64,000 nucleotides of DNA from assembly GCF_002844395.1 (NCBI RefSeq), contig NZ_CP025197.1:3100001-3164000 (forward strand), read 5' to 3'. The position numbers were made by a program, and so were the translations under genes. This document shows, one piece after another, positions 1 through 9,556 of this stretch (within the stretch, counting starts at the first letter, position 1; the number at the start of each line of letters is the position of its first letter). The stretch comes from Acetivibrio saccincola (GTDB lineage: Bacteria; Bacillota; Clostridia; Acetivibrionales; Acetivibrionaceae). Below the pieces are notes generated by a model. That model saw nothing but the letters and a program-made list of their open reading frames with translations, ran no database searches and was not told the DNA's origin.

Positions 1-210
1 ACTACTTCCAATTTAAACCACCTACTATAGTATTTGTATATTTCTGTTATTAAAATTCTGCTATATTCATTTGTTATATTTATTAATAATTCTGCTATAT
101 TTTTTTACAAGCATTTTTATGCAAATTTTTATGTTACTTTTGCGTGTGAAAAGTACTTTTATCTGTGTTTGCCTAAAATTTCCTTTAAGTTTTTACTTTA
201 TGTTTTTTCT

Positions 211-423
211 TTAAGTCTTTTTTATATTAAGGGCAATCATTTTATCTTTTAAAATATCTATATGTTCCCTGGAGTTTTTACTAAACTCCTTAAGCATATT
301 CTTTATCTCTTTATCCTTTATTTTGTCAAATATATCATCATATTTTTTAAGAAGAAGTTGCTCCCTGTCTATGGATTCATTAAACATAATATTAAGCATG
401 TACTCCTGCGATAGCTTATCCAT
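211..423 (-). CDS. Small ferritin-like helical protein
   Basis: A 70-residue, almost wholly alpha-helical acidic/basic protein. A strong GGGAGG ribosome binding site lies just before the ATG at 423. The C-terminal stretch with an SREHIDIL motif and the spaced acidic residues recall one half of small ferritin-like or spore-coat-associated proteins of clostridia, but a full metal-binding set cannot be made out. It is divergent from the FAD oxidoreductase at 532. The function is unknown; the ferritin-like label is inference from helix pattern and the EHI motif only. Confidence 0.6.
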   Translation of the reverse strand: MDKLSQEYMLNIMFNESIDREQLLLKKYDDIFDKIKDKEIKNMLKEFSKNSREHIDILKDKMIALNIKKT

Positions 424-531
424 GTACTACCTCCCAACACCGAAAAATTTAAACTACATAAAATATTTTCTGTTCAAATTGCAAATATTATTCTTACAAA
501 TATTAAATTCTGAAGGAAAAGGGGAATCAAC

Positions 532-1602
532 GTGAAAATTGCTATAATAGGGGCTGGTCTGGCAGGTCTGGCTTGTGCTAGAGAGCTTATTAAAAACGGG
601 ATTTATCCGACTATATTTGAAAAAAAATCATGTATAGGTAAAGACTATTTGCTTTCCACAACAACTTTAAGGATTTTAGACAGAAGTTACAGAACATCTG
701 TAAAATATTTGAATCAAAGGTATAATTTAAAATTAAAGCCCTTTTCACCTTTAAGGGAAATTACAATGATTGCCCCGCAAAGACAGACAGTTGTAAGGGG
801 AAAATTAGGATATATATACATGCGGGGGGAGGAGGAAAATTCTCTAGAAAACCAGATTGCACGAGGTTTAAATGCAAATATACTGTTTGATAATTTTGTA
901 GATATAAATGATGTAAAAAATCATTTTGATTATATAATAGCTGCCACCGGGAATGAAGCTATACCAAAAACCCTGGGGGTATGGACTCCGACATTTAATG
1001 TATGTTTAAGGGCTGCTGTGGTATTGGGGGATTTTAAAACTGATTGTGTAAAAATGTGGGTAAATACTGATTATTCCAAATCCTGCTACGGATATATTTC
1101 ACCATACAGCACAAAGGAAGCAAGACTGCTTTTGACAGTGGACAATATAACTCCCTATGAGATGGATTATTATTGGGACAAATTTTTCAATGAAGAAAAT
1201 TTATCATATGATATAATTGAAACCAAAGACATTGAGTACAGCATAGGTACCACCTCCTCTGCTAAAGCAGGCAATATATACCTTGTAGGAAACTGTGCAG
1301 GGCTTATTGATGACTTTTTGGGTTTTGGCGCTGTCAATGCCATTGAAAGCGGGATTTTGGCAGCTAAGTCAATTGTAAAAGGACTTGACTACAATGAGCT
1401 TATAAAGCCTATGAAAAAACATGTAACCAAACTCCATGAATTCCGCAAGGCATTAAACAGCTTTGATAATAAAGACCTTAACAGGCTTATTACTTTTTTG
1501 GGGCTGCCTGTTGTAAAACAGCTTATATACAACAATCCCCTTATAAAGGGAAAAAATTTTAGTTTTATAGCCAGAATGTACAATAGCATAAAGAACCGTT
1601 AA
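532..1602 (+). CDS. FAD/NAD(P)-dependent oxidoreductase (geranylgeranyl-reductase-like)
   Basis: A 356-residue flavoprotein. The N-terminus holds a perfect Rossmann dinucleotide fold, GAGLAGLACAREL at residues 8-20, followed by the FEK acidic end of the second strand near residue 30. A second FAD-contact motif, GNCAGLIDDFLGFGAVNAIESG, covers about residues 253-274, which is the arrangement of the geranylgeranyl reductase/halogenase-like (GR2) flavoprotein class. The start is GTG, preceded by an AAGGGG-like ribosome binding site. It stands alone between divergent and convergent genes, so the substrate cannot be read from context. Isoprenoid double-bond reduction is known for the class; applying it here is inference. 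Confidence 0.75.
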   Translation: MKIAIIGAGLAGLACARELIKNGIYPTIFEKKSCIGKDYLLSTTTLRILDRSYRTSVKYLNQRYNLKLKPFSPLREITMIAPQRQTVVRGKLGYIYMRGEEENSLENQIARGLNANILFDNFVDINDVKNHFDYIIAATGNEAIPKTLGVWTPTFNVCLRAAVVLGDFKTDCVKMWVNTDYSKSCYGYISPYSTKEARLLLTVDNITPYEMDYYWDKFFNEENLSYDIIETKDIEYSIGTTSSAKAGNIYLVGNCAGLIDDFLGFGAVNAIESGILAAKSIVKGLDYNELIKPMKKHVTKLHEFRKALNSFDNKDLNRLITFLGLPVVKQLIYNNPLIKGKNFSFIARMYNSIKNR

Positions 1603-1656
1603 ATCCTCCCCTTAAGAAAGGTTTTTTTCATAAGTACCTTTTTTTATAAGTATTTT

Positions 1657-1893
1657 TTACCTGTATGAGTATTCAACGTTAAAAACAAGTTTGGCTAAAG
1701 GCTCATATATGAAAGTTAGAATTTTTTTTGGATTTATTAAATCCCATTCTAATACATAGTTTAATGCATAAAAGAGAGATATAATTATTATAAACTGGGA
1801 TACCAGTATAAGCTTTTTATCTTTTTTATTCACATCTTTCCACAGTAAAAATACAGAAATTAATACATGTATTAGAATTACAATAAACACCAT
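1657..1893 (-). CDS. Small two-helix membrane protein, probable germinant receptor D subunit
   Basis: A 78-residue protein with two predicted membrane helices (about residues 2-18 and 28-49) and a short basic connector. An AGGAGG site 7 bases before the ATG overlaps the end of the GerC gene, so it is translated as the last cistron of the germination operon. Small two-helix D subunits of about 75 residues are known companions of GerA-type nutrient receptors in Bacillus and relatives, where they modulate germinant response. Size, topology and position fit that role; assignment is by context, since such proteins are poorly conserved in sequence. Confidence 0.65.
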   Translation of the reverse strand: MVFIVILIHVLISVFLLWKDVNKKDKKLILVSQFIIIISLFYALNYVLEWDLINPKKILTFIYEPLAKLVFNVEYSYR

Positions 1894-1905
1894 CAGTCCT
1901 TCCTC

Positions 1906-3113
1906 CTAATTAATAACTAGTTTAGAAATTATCCCTGAATTATCTATTTTTGCCTGTGCATTGTATTTTACTTCAATATATGGAAATATTTCATCCCACC
2001 TGTCACCTATTTCTTTCCAACGCTTTGGATGCCTCCTGAATATATATTCTCCAAAACCTAAAAAATCCACCTCAAACTCTTCCTGAGCTTTTTTTATAAG
2101 TTTTTCAAGATTGTGTTTTACAGTTTCAGAAACAGCCTCTTCCATCTTATTTATTTCTTCCTCTTTTAGTATATTTTGTTCTGTGTACAGGACTTCTATC
2201 CTTCCCGTCATTTTAATATCAATATTAAATGATATCTTATTCCCATCAAATTCAGCTTTCATCTTGCTTTTGCTTCTTTTAAATACATAGGACAAACTAT
2301 CTTTTCCATCATTATACCTGGAAGTGATAACCCCGTTCCGGGCTTTACCCTTTATAAGCATATATGCCTGAGTTTCATCACCGTCTATCCATCCAATAAG
2401 TTTTTCATCCATAAAAACACCGCTTCCTTTGATAGCAGCTACGTACTGCTGCCTTTCTCCGGATCCTGCCTCATTAAAATCCCCTCTACTGGTGGATATA
2501 GTGGTGTTTTCATTTTTAAAATAGTGAATCCTCCCTGTAATAAATCCACTCTTTTTTTCACAATAATTTACCAAAATATTTTTAAAATTTTCTACATAAA
2601 CTTTAGACCATTCTTCTTTCATGCTGTTAACAATCCCTTCTATTTCAAGAACCAGGTTTTTTTCCACATCGGCTGGAATTGTAAGCATATCATAAGCAGT
2701 GGTGGGTGTTATAAGCACTTTATTTTCATATCTGAATTGCCTTCCTCTGGATAAATGGTCTATTATATCCCCAATGCCGTGCTTTGCAAAGTTTTCACCT
2801 ATTATTATAAATCTGTTATGAAACCATGCCAGATTTTTTGTGGCTGTTTCATTTAAATTATTTTTAGCATCTGCAAGGGTTTTGCCGGTTGCAGTACCAA
2901 TCCAGGAGTTTGACTTTTCAGGTTCCCCCTTTGCCCCAAATCCTGTTGGCGTAATTGATATAACTGTTATCCTGATGTTCCCGTCTGGCTCTAAATCGAT
3001 GCCTGTTGCAGTTACCAAGCCTAAATCGCTAAGCTCTGTTCTTCCCCAGCACCCTGTATTTATAATTAAATTAGTATAATTATTATTAACAGCATAAAAT
3101 ATTTTTTTCTCAT
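1906..3113 (-). CDS. Ger(x)C family germination lipoprotein, frameshifted in signal peptide
   Basis: The C subunit of a GerA-type spore germinant receptor, an outer-face lipoprotein of the inner spore membrane. The continuous frame encodes the family landmarks CWGRTELSDLGLVTATGID right after the lipobox cysteine and ends with the usual helical C-domain (about 400 residues, normal size). That frame begins at a GTG (3123) and gives a non-hydrophobic N-terminus. The ATG at 3113, with AGGTGG 6 bases upstream, reads MRKKYFMLLIIIILI and then stops. Adding one T in the T-run at 3068-3070 joins it to LIINTGCW, giving a perfect lipoprotein signal. So the gene carries a one-base loss, real or a read error. 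It lies 57 bases after GerA. Confidence 0.85.
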
Positions 3114-3180
3114 ATCCAACCACCTGCCGGTTATCTGCTATTTTTTTGATTATTTGACGTATATAGTTGTTTTCTGTCCG

Positions 3181-4644
3181 TTATCTAATTTTGGAACTTC
3201 TCTTTTTCATAAATTCAGGCTTTTTTCTTAAAGTCCAGATTGGAAATCTTACCATGCTGTCTTTCCAATCAGGCAGGGAAAGGGGAGAAAACGGAGAAAA
3301 ATAAGGAACTCCAAATGATCTTAAAGACACCAAATGTATAAGAAGAAATAAAAAACCTGTAATTATCCCAAAAAGCCCGGTAGACCCTGCTAAAATCATT
3401 AGCGGAAATCTCAAAAGCCTTATGGATATGGATTGGTTGTATTTTGGAATTACAAAGGAGGCAATTCCAGTAAAGGCAACAATTATAACCATTACATTTG
3501 ATACAATTCCTATACTTACCGCTAATTCTCCTAATATAAGGGCTCCAACTATACTTACAGCTTCGCCTATAGGCTTTGGTAGCCTTATTCCCGCTTTCTT
3601 TAGTACTTCAAAAGTAAACTCCATTAAAAGGGCTTCTATCACAGCAGGAAAAGGTACAGCAGCCCTTACGGCAATAAGTGTTGTAAGAAGGGACATTGGG
3701 ATCATTTCCTGGTGGTAAGTTGTCATAGCAACATATATAGAAGGCAAAAAAAGGGCTATAACAAAGGCAATATAGCGGAGCATTCTTATGAAAGTGCCAA
3801 AATAAAACCTTACATAATAGTCTTCAGGGGAACTTAAAAAATCCACAAAAACTGCAGGGAATACAAGTACTAAGGGTGAACCGTCCACTAAAACCGCCAC
3901 CTTCCCATCAGACAGACATGCGGATACAATATCCGGTCTTTCAGTATAAGAAATCTGAGGAAAAGGAGAGTAGGGGTTGTCTTCAATAAACTGTTCAATT
4001 TCCCCACTGTCATTAATAGAATCAATATCTATTTTCTCAAGCCTTTTTCTCGCTTCATTTACTACTTTTTCACAGGCAACCCCCTTTATGTATGACATTA
4101 CCACCCTTGTCCTGCTAAGATGCCCTATTTCAAGTTTTTCCATCTTAAGATTATGTGTCTTAAGCCTCTTTCTAATCAGAGAAATGTTTATAGATATAGC
4201 TTCTGTAAAACTTTCTGATGGTCCCCTTACTACCGCTTCACTAATGGGTTCTCCAATTGACCGGTGCTGCCATTTTGATGTATTTAAAGAAAGCCCGGCA
4301 GAAATCCCTGAAATTAAAAAAACACATTTCCCGTCTAATATATCTTCTACAGCTTCCTCTAACAAAGTAATTTTTTCTACGTTGCCTATTTCAATAAATT
4401 TATTTTTAATTGCTTCCAAAGCCTCTTTTTTATCCAAATTAACATTATAGACGTTGAAGTCCTCCATAAGGGAATGAAAAAAGTTTTTATTTATAGTCTC
4501 TGTATTAACAATTTCCTGGATATATACCAAAAGACACTTAGTCTCATTTTTTCCTAGTGTAAACTCTCTAAATATCACATCAAAACAATCCATAAACTTA
4601 AGTTTTAAAAATTTTATATTTTCTTCCAGGTTTTCTGACAACAT
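3181..4644 (-). CDS. GerA family spore germination protein (A subunit)
   Basis: A 487-residue A subunit of a nutrient germinant receptor. A soluble N-terminal region of about 270 residues with GISAGLSLNTSKWQHRSIGEPISEAVVRGP-type family motifs (the GEP..E..VRGP block near residues 131-141) is followed by a membrane domain with about five helices holding the conserved PFPAVIEALLMEF segment. The start ATG has a GGGGA site upstream. It is the first gene of the ger operon, followed by GerC and a small D-like protein. A GerB permease gene, normally between or beside these, is not present in the window. Expression is expected in the forespore, but no sigma-G promoter was confirmed by eye. Confidence 0.93.
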   Translation of the reverse strand: MLSENLEENIKFLKLKFMDCFDVIFREFTLGKNETKCLLVYIQEIVNTETINKNFFHSLMEDFNVYNVNLDKKEALEAIKNKFIEIGNVEKITLLEEAVEDILDGKCVFLISGISAGLSLNTSKWQHRSIGEPISEAVVRGPSESFTEAISINISLIRKRLKTHNLKMEKLEIGHLSRTRVVMSYIKGVACEKVVNEARKRLEKIDIDSINDSGEIEQFIEDNPYSPFPQISYTERPDIVSACLSDGKVAVLVDGSPLVLVFPAVFVDFLSSPEDYYVRFYFGTFIRMLRYIAFVIALFLPSIYVAMTTYHQEMIPMSLLTTLIAVRAAVPFPAVIEALLMEFTFEVLKKAGIRLPKPIGEAVSIVGALILGELAVSIGIVSNVMVIIVAFTGIASFVIPKYNQSISIRLLRFPLMILAGSTGLFGIITGFLFLLIHLVSLRSFGVPYFSPFSPLSLPDWKDSMVRFPIWTLRKKPEFMKKRSSKIR

Positions 4645-4665
4645 TTTATCATCTTCCCCTTTTTA

Positions 4666-4706
4666 AATATTGAACGCACAATTTCATTTATTGTGCGTTC
4701 AATATT
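4666..4706. repeat. Perfect 17-bp inverted repeat upstream of gerA
   Basis: Two exact 17-base arms (4666-4682, 4690-4706) flank a 7-base loop. Further partial copies of the right arm motif CGTTCAAT follow at about 4708-4731. The arms are about 35 percent G+C with no U-run, so it is a weak terminator candidate. It lies 22 bases upstream of the gerA start and could be an operator or mRNA structure. Confidence 0.6.
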
Positions 4707-4750
4707 ACGTTCAATTTCAATATTTCGTTCATTATTATTTATAAGCTGTT

Positions 4751-4870
4751 TTACTTTACCTTGCCTTCACCACGCTGCTTTTTTATTTCAGCTTCGGATT
4801 TTTTGTAGAATTTTTCAATATATTCTTTGTTTTTAGGCAAATTTTCGTCTGTTTTTTTCTTTTTGCTCAT
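4751..4870 (-). CDS. 39-residue highly charged small protein
   Basis: A short frame beginning MSKKKKTDENLPKNKEYI and ending in a lysine-rich tail. A GGCGGG ribosome-binding-like sequence sits 6 bases before the ATG at 4870. It is charged throughout with no hydrophobic stretch. It lies in the gap between copA and gerA on the same strand. Possible roles include a small acid-soluble spore-type or nucleic-acid-binding peptide, but no family is recognised. The call rests on start, ribosome site and codon pattern only. Confidence 0.5.
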   Translation of the reverse strand: MSKKKKTDENLPKNKEYIEKFYKKSEAEIKKQRGEGKVK

Positions 4871-4939
4871 GATAATCCCGCCTTGTGCAATCAATGTATT
4901 ATATAATCAGGTATTTCATTTGTAGTTTAACCAATATTC

Positions 4940-7288
4940 TTATATAATATCAGGGTTTTTTAAAATTTTTTGCGGTGTTTCCTTAAAAACTCCTTTAAAG
5001 CCTGGTTCAATATTTGCTTTTTTAAGCCTTAGTGAGTTGTAAACCACATTCAGTGAACTCATAGCCATAGCCCCGGCACCAATCATGGGGTGCAGCAATC
5101 CTAAAACTGCCACAGGTATTGCCACAGCGTTGTAAAACCATGCCCAGAAATAATTTTCTTTAATCTTTCTAAAAGTGGCTTTAGAAAGCTTTATGGAAGA
5201 TATAACGTCGCCTAGATCCCCTCTTACCAGGGTAATGTCTGCAGCTTCTATAGCAATATCGGTACCTGTGCCTATTGCAATACCAACATTGGACTGTTTC
5301 AGGGCAGGTGCGTCATTGATGCCGTCCCCCACCATGGCTACTACATCATATTCTCTCTGTAAATTTTTTATCTCTTCCACTTTACCATCCGGCAAAACTT
5401 CTGAAATAACATGGCTGATTCCTACTTTTTTTCCTATAGCATCAGCAGTTCTTTTATTATCCCCTGTAATCATGGCTGTCTTAATTCCCATTCTTTCCAA
5501 TTCTTCTATTGCCTTTTTAGCATCCTCTTTTACAGGGTCTGCCACCGCTATAATTCCTATAAGTTTGTCTCCTTTAGAAATCAGCATAGCGGTCTTTGCC
5601 TCTTCTTCTAATTTAATCAATTCTTTTTCATGGTGTTCATAGGAAATTTTGTTTTCCCTCATTAATTTTCTATTTCCCACAAGCACCCTTTCTCCGTCTG
5701 TATATCCTTCTACTCCCATGCCAACAATTGCATTAAATCCCGAAACTTCCCCTAAATTAATTTTCTCATCATTTGCTTTTTCCAGGATGGCATGGGCTAA
5801 AGGATGCTCAGATGCATTTTCTATTGTAGCTGCATAGTAAAAAACATCTTTTTCATTTGCACCGTTTAGCGGGATTACATCAGTAACTTCCGGCTTACCC
5901 TTAGTAATGGTTCCGGTTTTGTCAAAGGCAATTGCATTTACATCCTTTAGGGTTTGTATGGCTTCACCATTTCTTATAAGAATTCCCCGTTCTGCTCCCA
6001 TGCCGCTGCCCACCATTAAAGCTGTAGGTGTCCCCAGCCCAAGTGCACAAGGACAGGAGATTACAAGGACGGCAGTTGCTGTGATAAAGGCCAGTATAAG
6101 GGGGGGTGTATCAGGATTTACCCATGGAAGAAAAGCAGAAGCCCACTTTATAATGCCCAAATGAAATTCAGAAAACACATTGTATGATATAAATGTGGCT
6201 ATTGTAATAATTATTATTGCAGGAACAAAGTATCCTGTGACCCTGTCGGCAAATTCCTGGATTGGCACTTTAGAACCCTGGCATTCTTCAACCATTTTTA
6301 TAACCTGTGATAAAAATGTGTCCTTTCCTACTTTGGTGACTTTTACTTTTAAAAGGCCATGCTTATTAATGGTTGCACCAATGACTTCATCCCCCTTTTC
6401 CCTTTTTACAGGCATGGATTCCCCGGTAGCCATGGATTCATCCACCAGACTGCTTCCTTCAACTACAACACCGTCTGTAGGGATTTTCTCCCCGGGACGC
6501 ACCAACATAATATCCCCTATCTGTAAATCATTTATCGGTACCTCCGTTTCCCTTCCGTCAACTATAATCCTTGCACTTTTTGCCCCCATTTCGAGGAGCT
6601 TTTTAATTGCCTGTGAGGCTTTTCCCTTTGCACGCACTTCTAAGTACTTTCCAAGTAAATGAAAAGTCATAATAGATGTAGCCATCTCAACAAAAGTCTG
6701 TATAGGAATAAAAAATCCCAGTAATCCAATTAAGTAAGGGGGTAAAGAACCAAGGGACACCAAAACATCCATATTGGGACTTTTGTTTTTAAGGGCTTTA
6801 AAGCTTCCCACATGAACATGCCACCCGGCTAAAAATACAACGGGAAAACCAAGGAGTGCCGCAATTAAAAGATACCCCGGGACAGGTGCAACAAACATAT
6901 TTATCATCATAATTGTCATCATGGCAGCTGATATAGCAAGAGATGCAAGCATTTTTTTCTTTGCTTTATTAACTTCAATTTCATCTTCATCTATTTTTTC
7001 ATCTCTTTCCACATCTTTATCTTCTTCTATGACCAACTCAAAACCTATATCAGAAACTTTTTTCTGTATATCTTTAAGCCCTGTCTTTTCAGGGTCATAC
7101 TCAATTGTTACCTTTTCTACAGCAAAGTTTACACTTGCTGATTCAACCCCGCCGGTTTTCTTTAAAGTTCTTTCTATGTTGTTGGCACAAGAAACACAGT
7201 GCATTCCTTTAACTTTCAATGTAACTTTTTCTAAATTCTTCTCTTTATCTATCAAAGAAGCTTTTTTAATATTTTCAGACACAGCCAT
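4940..7288 (-). CDS. copA: Copper-exporting P1B-type ATPase
   Basis: A 782-residue heavy-metal ATPase that pumps Cu(I) out of the cytoplasm. In order: one HMA metal-binding domain with GMHCVSCA (about residues 28-36), eight membrane segments, the TGES actuator loop, the CPC ion-channel motif in [11 protein letters not shown], the phosphorylation site DKTGTIT, the SEHPLA motif of P1B pumps and the GDGINDAP hinge near the C-terminus. CPC plus the single GxHCxxC HMA domain points to copper rather than zinc or cadmium. The ribosome site AAGGAG precedes the ATG. The promoter contains a GC-rich dyad (7410-7430) typical of metal sensors. No copZ chaperone or csoR gene is adjacent. Confidence 0.95.
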   Translation of the reverse strand: MAVSENIKKASLIDKEKNLEKVTLKVKGMHCVSCANNIERTLKKTGGVESASVNFAVEKVTIEYDPEKTGLKDIQKKVSDIGFELVIEEDKDVERDEKIDEDEIEVNKAKKKMLASLAISAAMMTIMMINMFVAPVPGYLLIAALLGFPVVFLAGWHVHVGSFKALKNKSPNMDVLVSLGSLPPYLIGLLGFFIPIQTFVEMATSIMTFHLLGKYLEVRAKGKASQAIKKLLEMGAKSARIIVDGRETEVPINDLQIGDIMLVRPGEKIPTDGVVVEGSSLVDESMATGESMPVKREKGDEVIGATINKHGLLKVKVTKVGKDTFLSQVIKMVEECQGSKVPIQEFADRVTGYFVPAIIIITIATFISYNVFSEFHLGIIKWASAFLPWVNPDTPPLILAFITATAVLVISCPCALGLGTPTALMVGSGMGAERGILIRNGEAIQTLKDVNAIAFDKTGTITKGKPEVTDVIPLNGANEKDVFYYAATIENASEHPLAHAILEKANDEKINLGEVSGFNAIVGMGVEGYTDGERVLVGNRKLMRENKISYEHHEKELIKLEEEAKTAMLISKGDKLIGIIAVADPVKEDAKKAIEELERMGIKTAMITGDNKRTADAIGKKVGISHVISEVLPDGKVEEIKNLQREYDVVAMVGDGINDAPALKQSNVGIAIGTGTDIAIEAADITLVRGDLGDVISSIKLSKATFRKIKENYFWAWFYNAVAIPVAVLGLLHPMIGAGAMAMSSLNVVYNSLRLKKANIEPGFKGVFKETPQKILKNPDII

Positions 7289-7597
7289 ATTAATACTCCT
7301 TTCTGTATTTATCTCTATTTAATTTTTATTTAACCTTCATTTAATTTTTGTATATTTTTTATATAAAATACCCTATATATAATGCCCTGTAACATATATA
7401 GTATTTATACCCCCCCTCCTAGGGTGGGGTGTAATTTAATTATAACACTTTATTTCCGCATGTCAAGTTGAAAATTAATAATTTCTTAAAATCAATGATT
7501 AAAATTTAAAAATACCTATAGGAATTTTAAATAAATTAATGTAGAATAAATAATAGACATAATTTTTATACTAAAACAGGAGGAAGTAGTTAACATT
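7289..7597. other. Divergent intergenic region, copA and 7598 gene
   Basis: Upstream region of both divergent genes, very AT-rich except for the C/G tract at 7410-7430 described separately. A good ribosome site (AGGAGG, about 7579-7584) belongs to the plus-strand gene at 7598. No coding sequence was seen. Confidence 0.6.
7404..7434 (-). promoter_or_regulatory. copA promoter with metal-sensor dyad in 19-bp spacer
   Basis: Read on the minus strand: TTACAC (7434-7429), a 19-base spacer with an ACCC...CTAG...GGGT dyad, then TATAAA (7409-7404). The G/C tract dyad resembles CsoR copper-repressor boxes; a 19-base spacer also fits MerR/CueR-type activators. Which regulator acts is not decided by the sequence. 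Confidence 0.6.
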
Positions 7598-8233
7598 ATG
7601 CTTAAGAAAAAAATAGAGAACTTTTGGTACTACCACAAAGTAAAAGTCATTGTCGGTATATTCGCAGTAGTATTTATATTTTTAGGGTGGAAATTTGATA
7701 AAGGCGGCTTGTCTGATTTAGAAATCGGATATGTCATAGAAAATCATAATTTCATTTTAGAAGGGAAAAAGGTTGAAGAAGTAAAAGCCGCTTTTGAATC
7801 TATAATTCATGATGTGGACGGGGAGAAAACCGAGAAGGAAGAAAAAGATGTTTTATTTGTACCGCTGATAGGCCAGCGTATTGAATTGGAGTTTGGACTA
7901 GGTATTTGCCATATTCTTTTACTGGACAAACAGACTCTTACCACATTTATTAACAATTATTTTTTTGAACCTCTTGACAGCTATGCTGAAAAATATAATA
8001 TTGACATCAGCAATTATCCGGAGGTAATAGCTGACCCTTTAGGTACAAATGAGCCTAAGGTTTATGCTTTGCCTGTAAAAGACATGCAGCTTCTTTTGGA
8101 TATGGGACTGCCTGAGGATTTTTACCTTGCCATAAGACTTCCAAATGAAAAAGATAAAGATGATGTATTGAGGGTAAAAAACGCCCATATAGTTTTAGAT
8201 TATATTCTAAGTGAAAGCATGTCAGAAAAGTAG
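7598..8233 (+). CDS. Membrane-anchored protein of unknown function
   Basis: A 211-residue protein: a basic, aromatic N-terminus (KKKIENFWYYHK), one membrane helix at about residues 19-35, then an extracytoplasmic mixed alpha/beta domain without cysteines. The N-terminal KIENFWYYHK pattern recurs in membrane-anchored hypothetical proteins of clostridia, but no function is known to me. AGGAGG lies 13 bases before the ATG. It is monocistronic, ending at a clear hairpin terminator. No partner can be inferred from the neighbours (copA divergent, a channel protein convergent). Confidence 0.8.
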   Translation: MLKKKIENFWYYHKVKVIVGIFAVVFIFLGWKFDKGGLSDLEIGYVIENHNFILEGKKVEEVKAAFESIIHDVDGEKTEKEEKDVLFVPLIGQRIELEFGLGICHILLLDKQTLTTFINNYFFEPLDSYAEKYNIDISNYPEVIADPLGTNEPKVYALPVKDMQLLLDMGLPEDFYLAIRLPNEKDKDDVLRVKNAHIVLDYILSESMSEK

Positions 8234-8234
8234 A

Positions 8235-8277
8235 AAAAGTGGCTGTCCGCTAATTTTTAAATCAGACAGCCACTTTT
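8235..8277. terminator. Bidirectional hairpin terminator
   Basis: 13-base perfect arms (8235-8247 and 8265-8277, core GTGGCTGTC) with A/T runs on the outer ends, placed directly after the stop of the 7598 gene and before the convergent 8354 gene. Confidence 0.8.
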
Positions 8278-8353
8278 CAAACGTATTTTTCTTTCCTGTC
8301 TCTTACTTTCTCAATAAACTATTACTTTCTTAAATATACTTTCTTAATAAATA

Positions 8354-9556
8354 TTATTTTTCATTAGAATTATTTTGCTGACTTAATTTTTCCATTGTCT
8401 TAGCTGCAAATTCACGTCCTCCCATTCCAAAGGCAATGGCAAAGGCTATAGCTATAGCTCCTAGTATAATTATAAATGCAGCGTTTACAATGGATGATGC
8501 AATGTCAAGCTGTATAAGTGTCATAAATACTGCAATAATGATAATAGCATACTTCACAATTAAAGTTGTCAAAGTAGCATTAGGATATTTTTTCCTCATG
8601 ATACTTTCAAGCCATGTAGCAAAGAAAAGAGCCACACCCATTATAATAATAGCACTGATAACGAATGGAAGGTATGCTATTATTGCTTCTCCCACTGACT
8701 GGAGTACATCCAGTTTAATGACATTAAGGGCCTGTACAACAAACAGCAGTATTATAATGTACTTTACAACTTCACCTATTACTTTAGAAAGGGAAAAATC
8801 CTTCATTTTTGAGCTGTCTGTGCTGATGATTTTTTTAGTAACTGCATCTGCTCCGATACCGGAAAGGAGATTTGTCAGAAGTTTTCCTGTTATTCTCGCC
8901 ACATATGTTCCTATTACAATTAATATGATAGCAACTATAATCTGAGGAATTATGGTAAATATCTGATCCAGCACCACTGTAGCCGGTTGCGATATAGCGG
9001 TTATATTTAATGTTTGCAATGCTGCAATGATTATGGGAATTAAAATTATTACATAAATAACATAGGAAATCATTGAAGAAAGTGTAACACTCTCGTCTCC
9101 TCCAACACCTGCTTTTTCCTGGAGTTTGTCAATATTAAGTCTCTTTAACATAGGTGTAATAAGCTGACGGATTATCCTGGCTATAAACACTCCAAACACT
9201 AATATAAGTATGGCAGCTATAATATTAGGTATGAAATTTATAAACTGGGAAACCAATCCCGAAATGGTGTTTGAAACGTTTTGCATACCAAGTCTGTCTA
9301 AAACTGCAGGCAGGAACATTAAAAAGACAATCAAAAATACTAACTTTCCTATAAATTCTAGAGAACTTCCTGTTACTTCGTCCACTACACCTAATTTGTC
9401 AGTGTACTTTTCCAATTTAAGCAGTTTTAAACCTTTTACCACTATTGCCTTTGCAATCAATGCTGCTAAGTAAGCTACCACCAGTAAAATAATTGCTGTC
9501 ACCAGAGAAGGAAGCAGATCTTCGAAGTAGTTTAACAAATCTTGCAATTGCCTCAT
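8354..9556 (-). CDS. TM-helix repeat channel protein (MscS-like)
   Basis: A 400-residue multi-pass membrane protein built from repeated units, each a long hydrophobic helix followed by a charged amphipathic turn (for example VAYLAALIAKAIV, FGVFIARIIRQLI, IGTYVARITGKLL). This is the conserved TM helix repeat (PF05552) of MscS-related proteins such as CmpX. The glycine-rich C-terminal segment FGMGGREFAAKTMEKL matches the end of that family. The likely role is a small-conductance mechanosensitive or osmotic channel. The ATG at 9556 is preceded by AGGAGG. It is a single gene on its strand. Confidence 0.85.
   Translation of the reverse strand: MRQLQDLLNYFEDLLPSLVTAIILLVVAYLAALIAKAIVVKGLKLLKLEKYTDKLGVVDEVTGSSLEFIGKLVFLIVFLMFLPAVLDRLGMQNVSNTISGLVSQFINFIPNIIAAILILVFGVFIARIIRQLITPMLKRLNIDKLQEKAGVGGDESVTLSSMISYVIYVIILIPIIIAALQTLNITAISQPATVVLDQIFTIIPQIIVAIILIVIGTYVARITGKLLTNLLSGIGADAVTKKIISTDSSKMKDFSLSKVIGEVVKYIIILLFVVQALNVIKLDVLQSVGEAIIAYLPFVISAIIIMGVALFFATWLESIMRKKYPNATLTTLIVKYAIIIIAVFMTLIQLDIASSIVNAAFIIILGAIAIAFAIAFGMGGREFAAKTMEKLSQQNNSNEK

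Noticed and set aside
34-252. 72-residue plus-strand frame at the window start
   Set aside because: No ribosome site, low-complexity F/Y/K composition from T-rich DNA, and it overlaps the end of the better-supported 211-423 gene.
323-535. 70-residue plus-strand frame
   Set aside because: It lies antisense to the 211-423 gene, has no ribosome site and runs into the leader of the FAD oxidoreductase.
6180-6662. 160-residue plus-strand frame inside copA
   Set aside because: A shadow of copA on the other strand; no ribosome site and no protein family resemblance.
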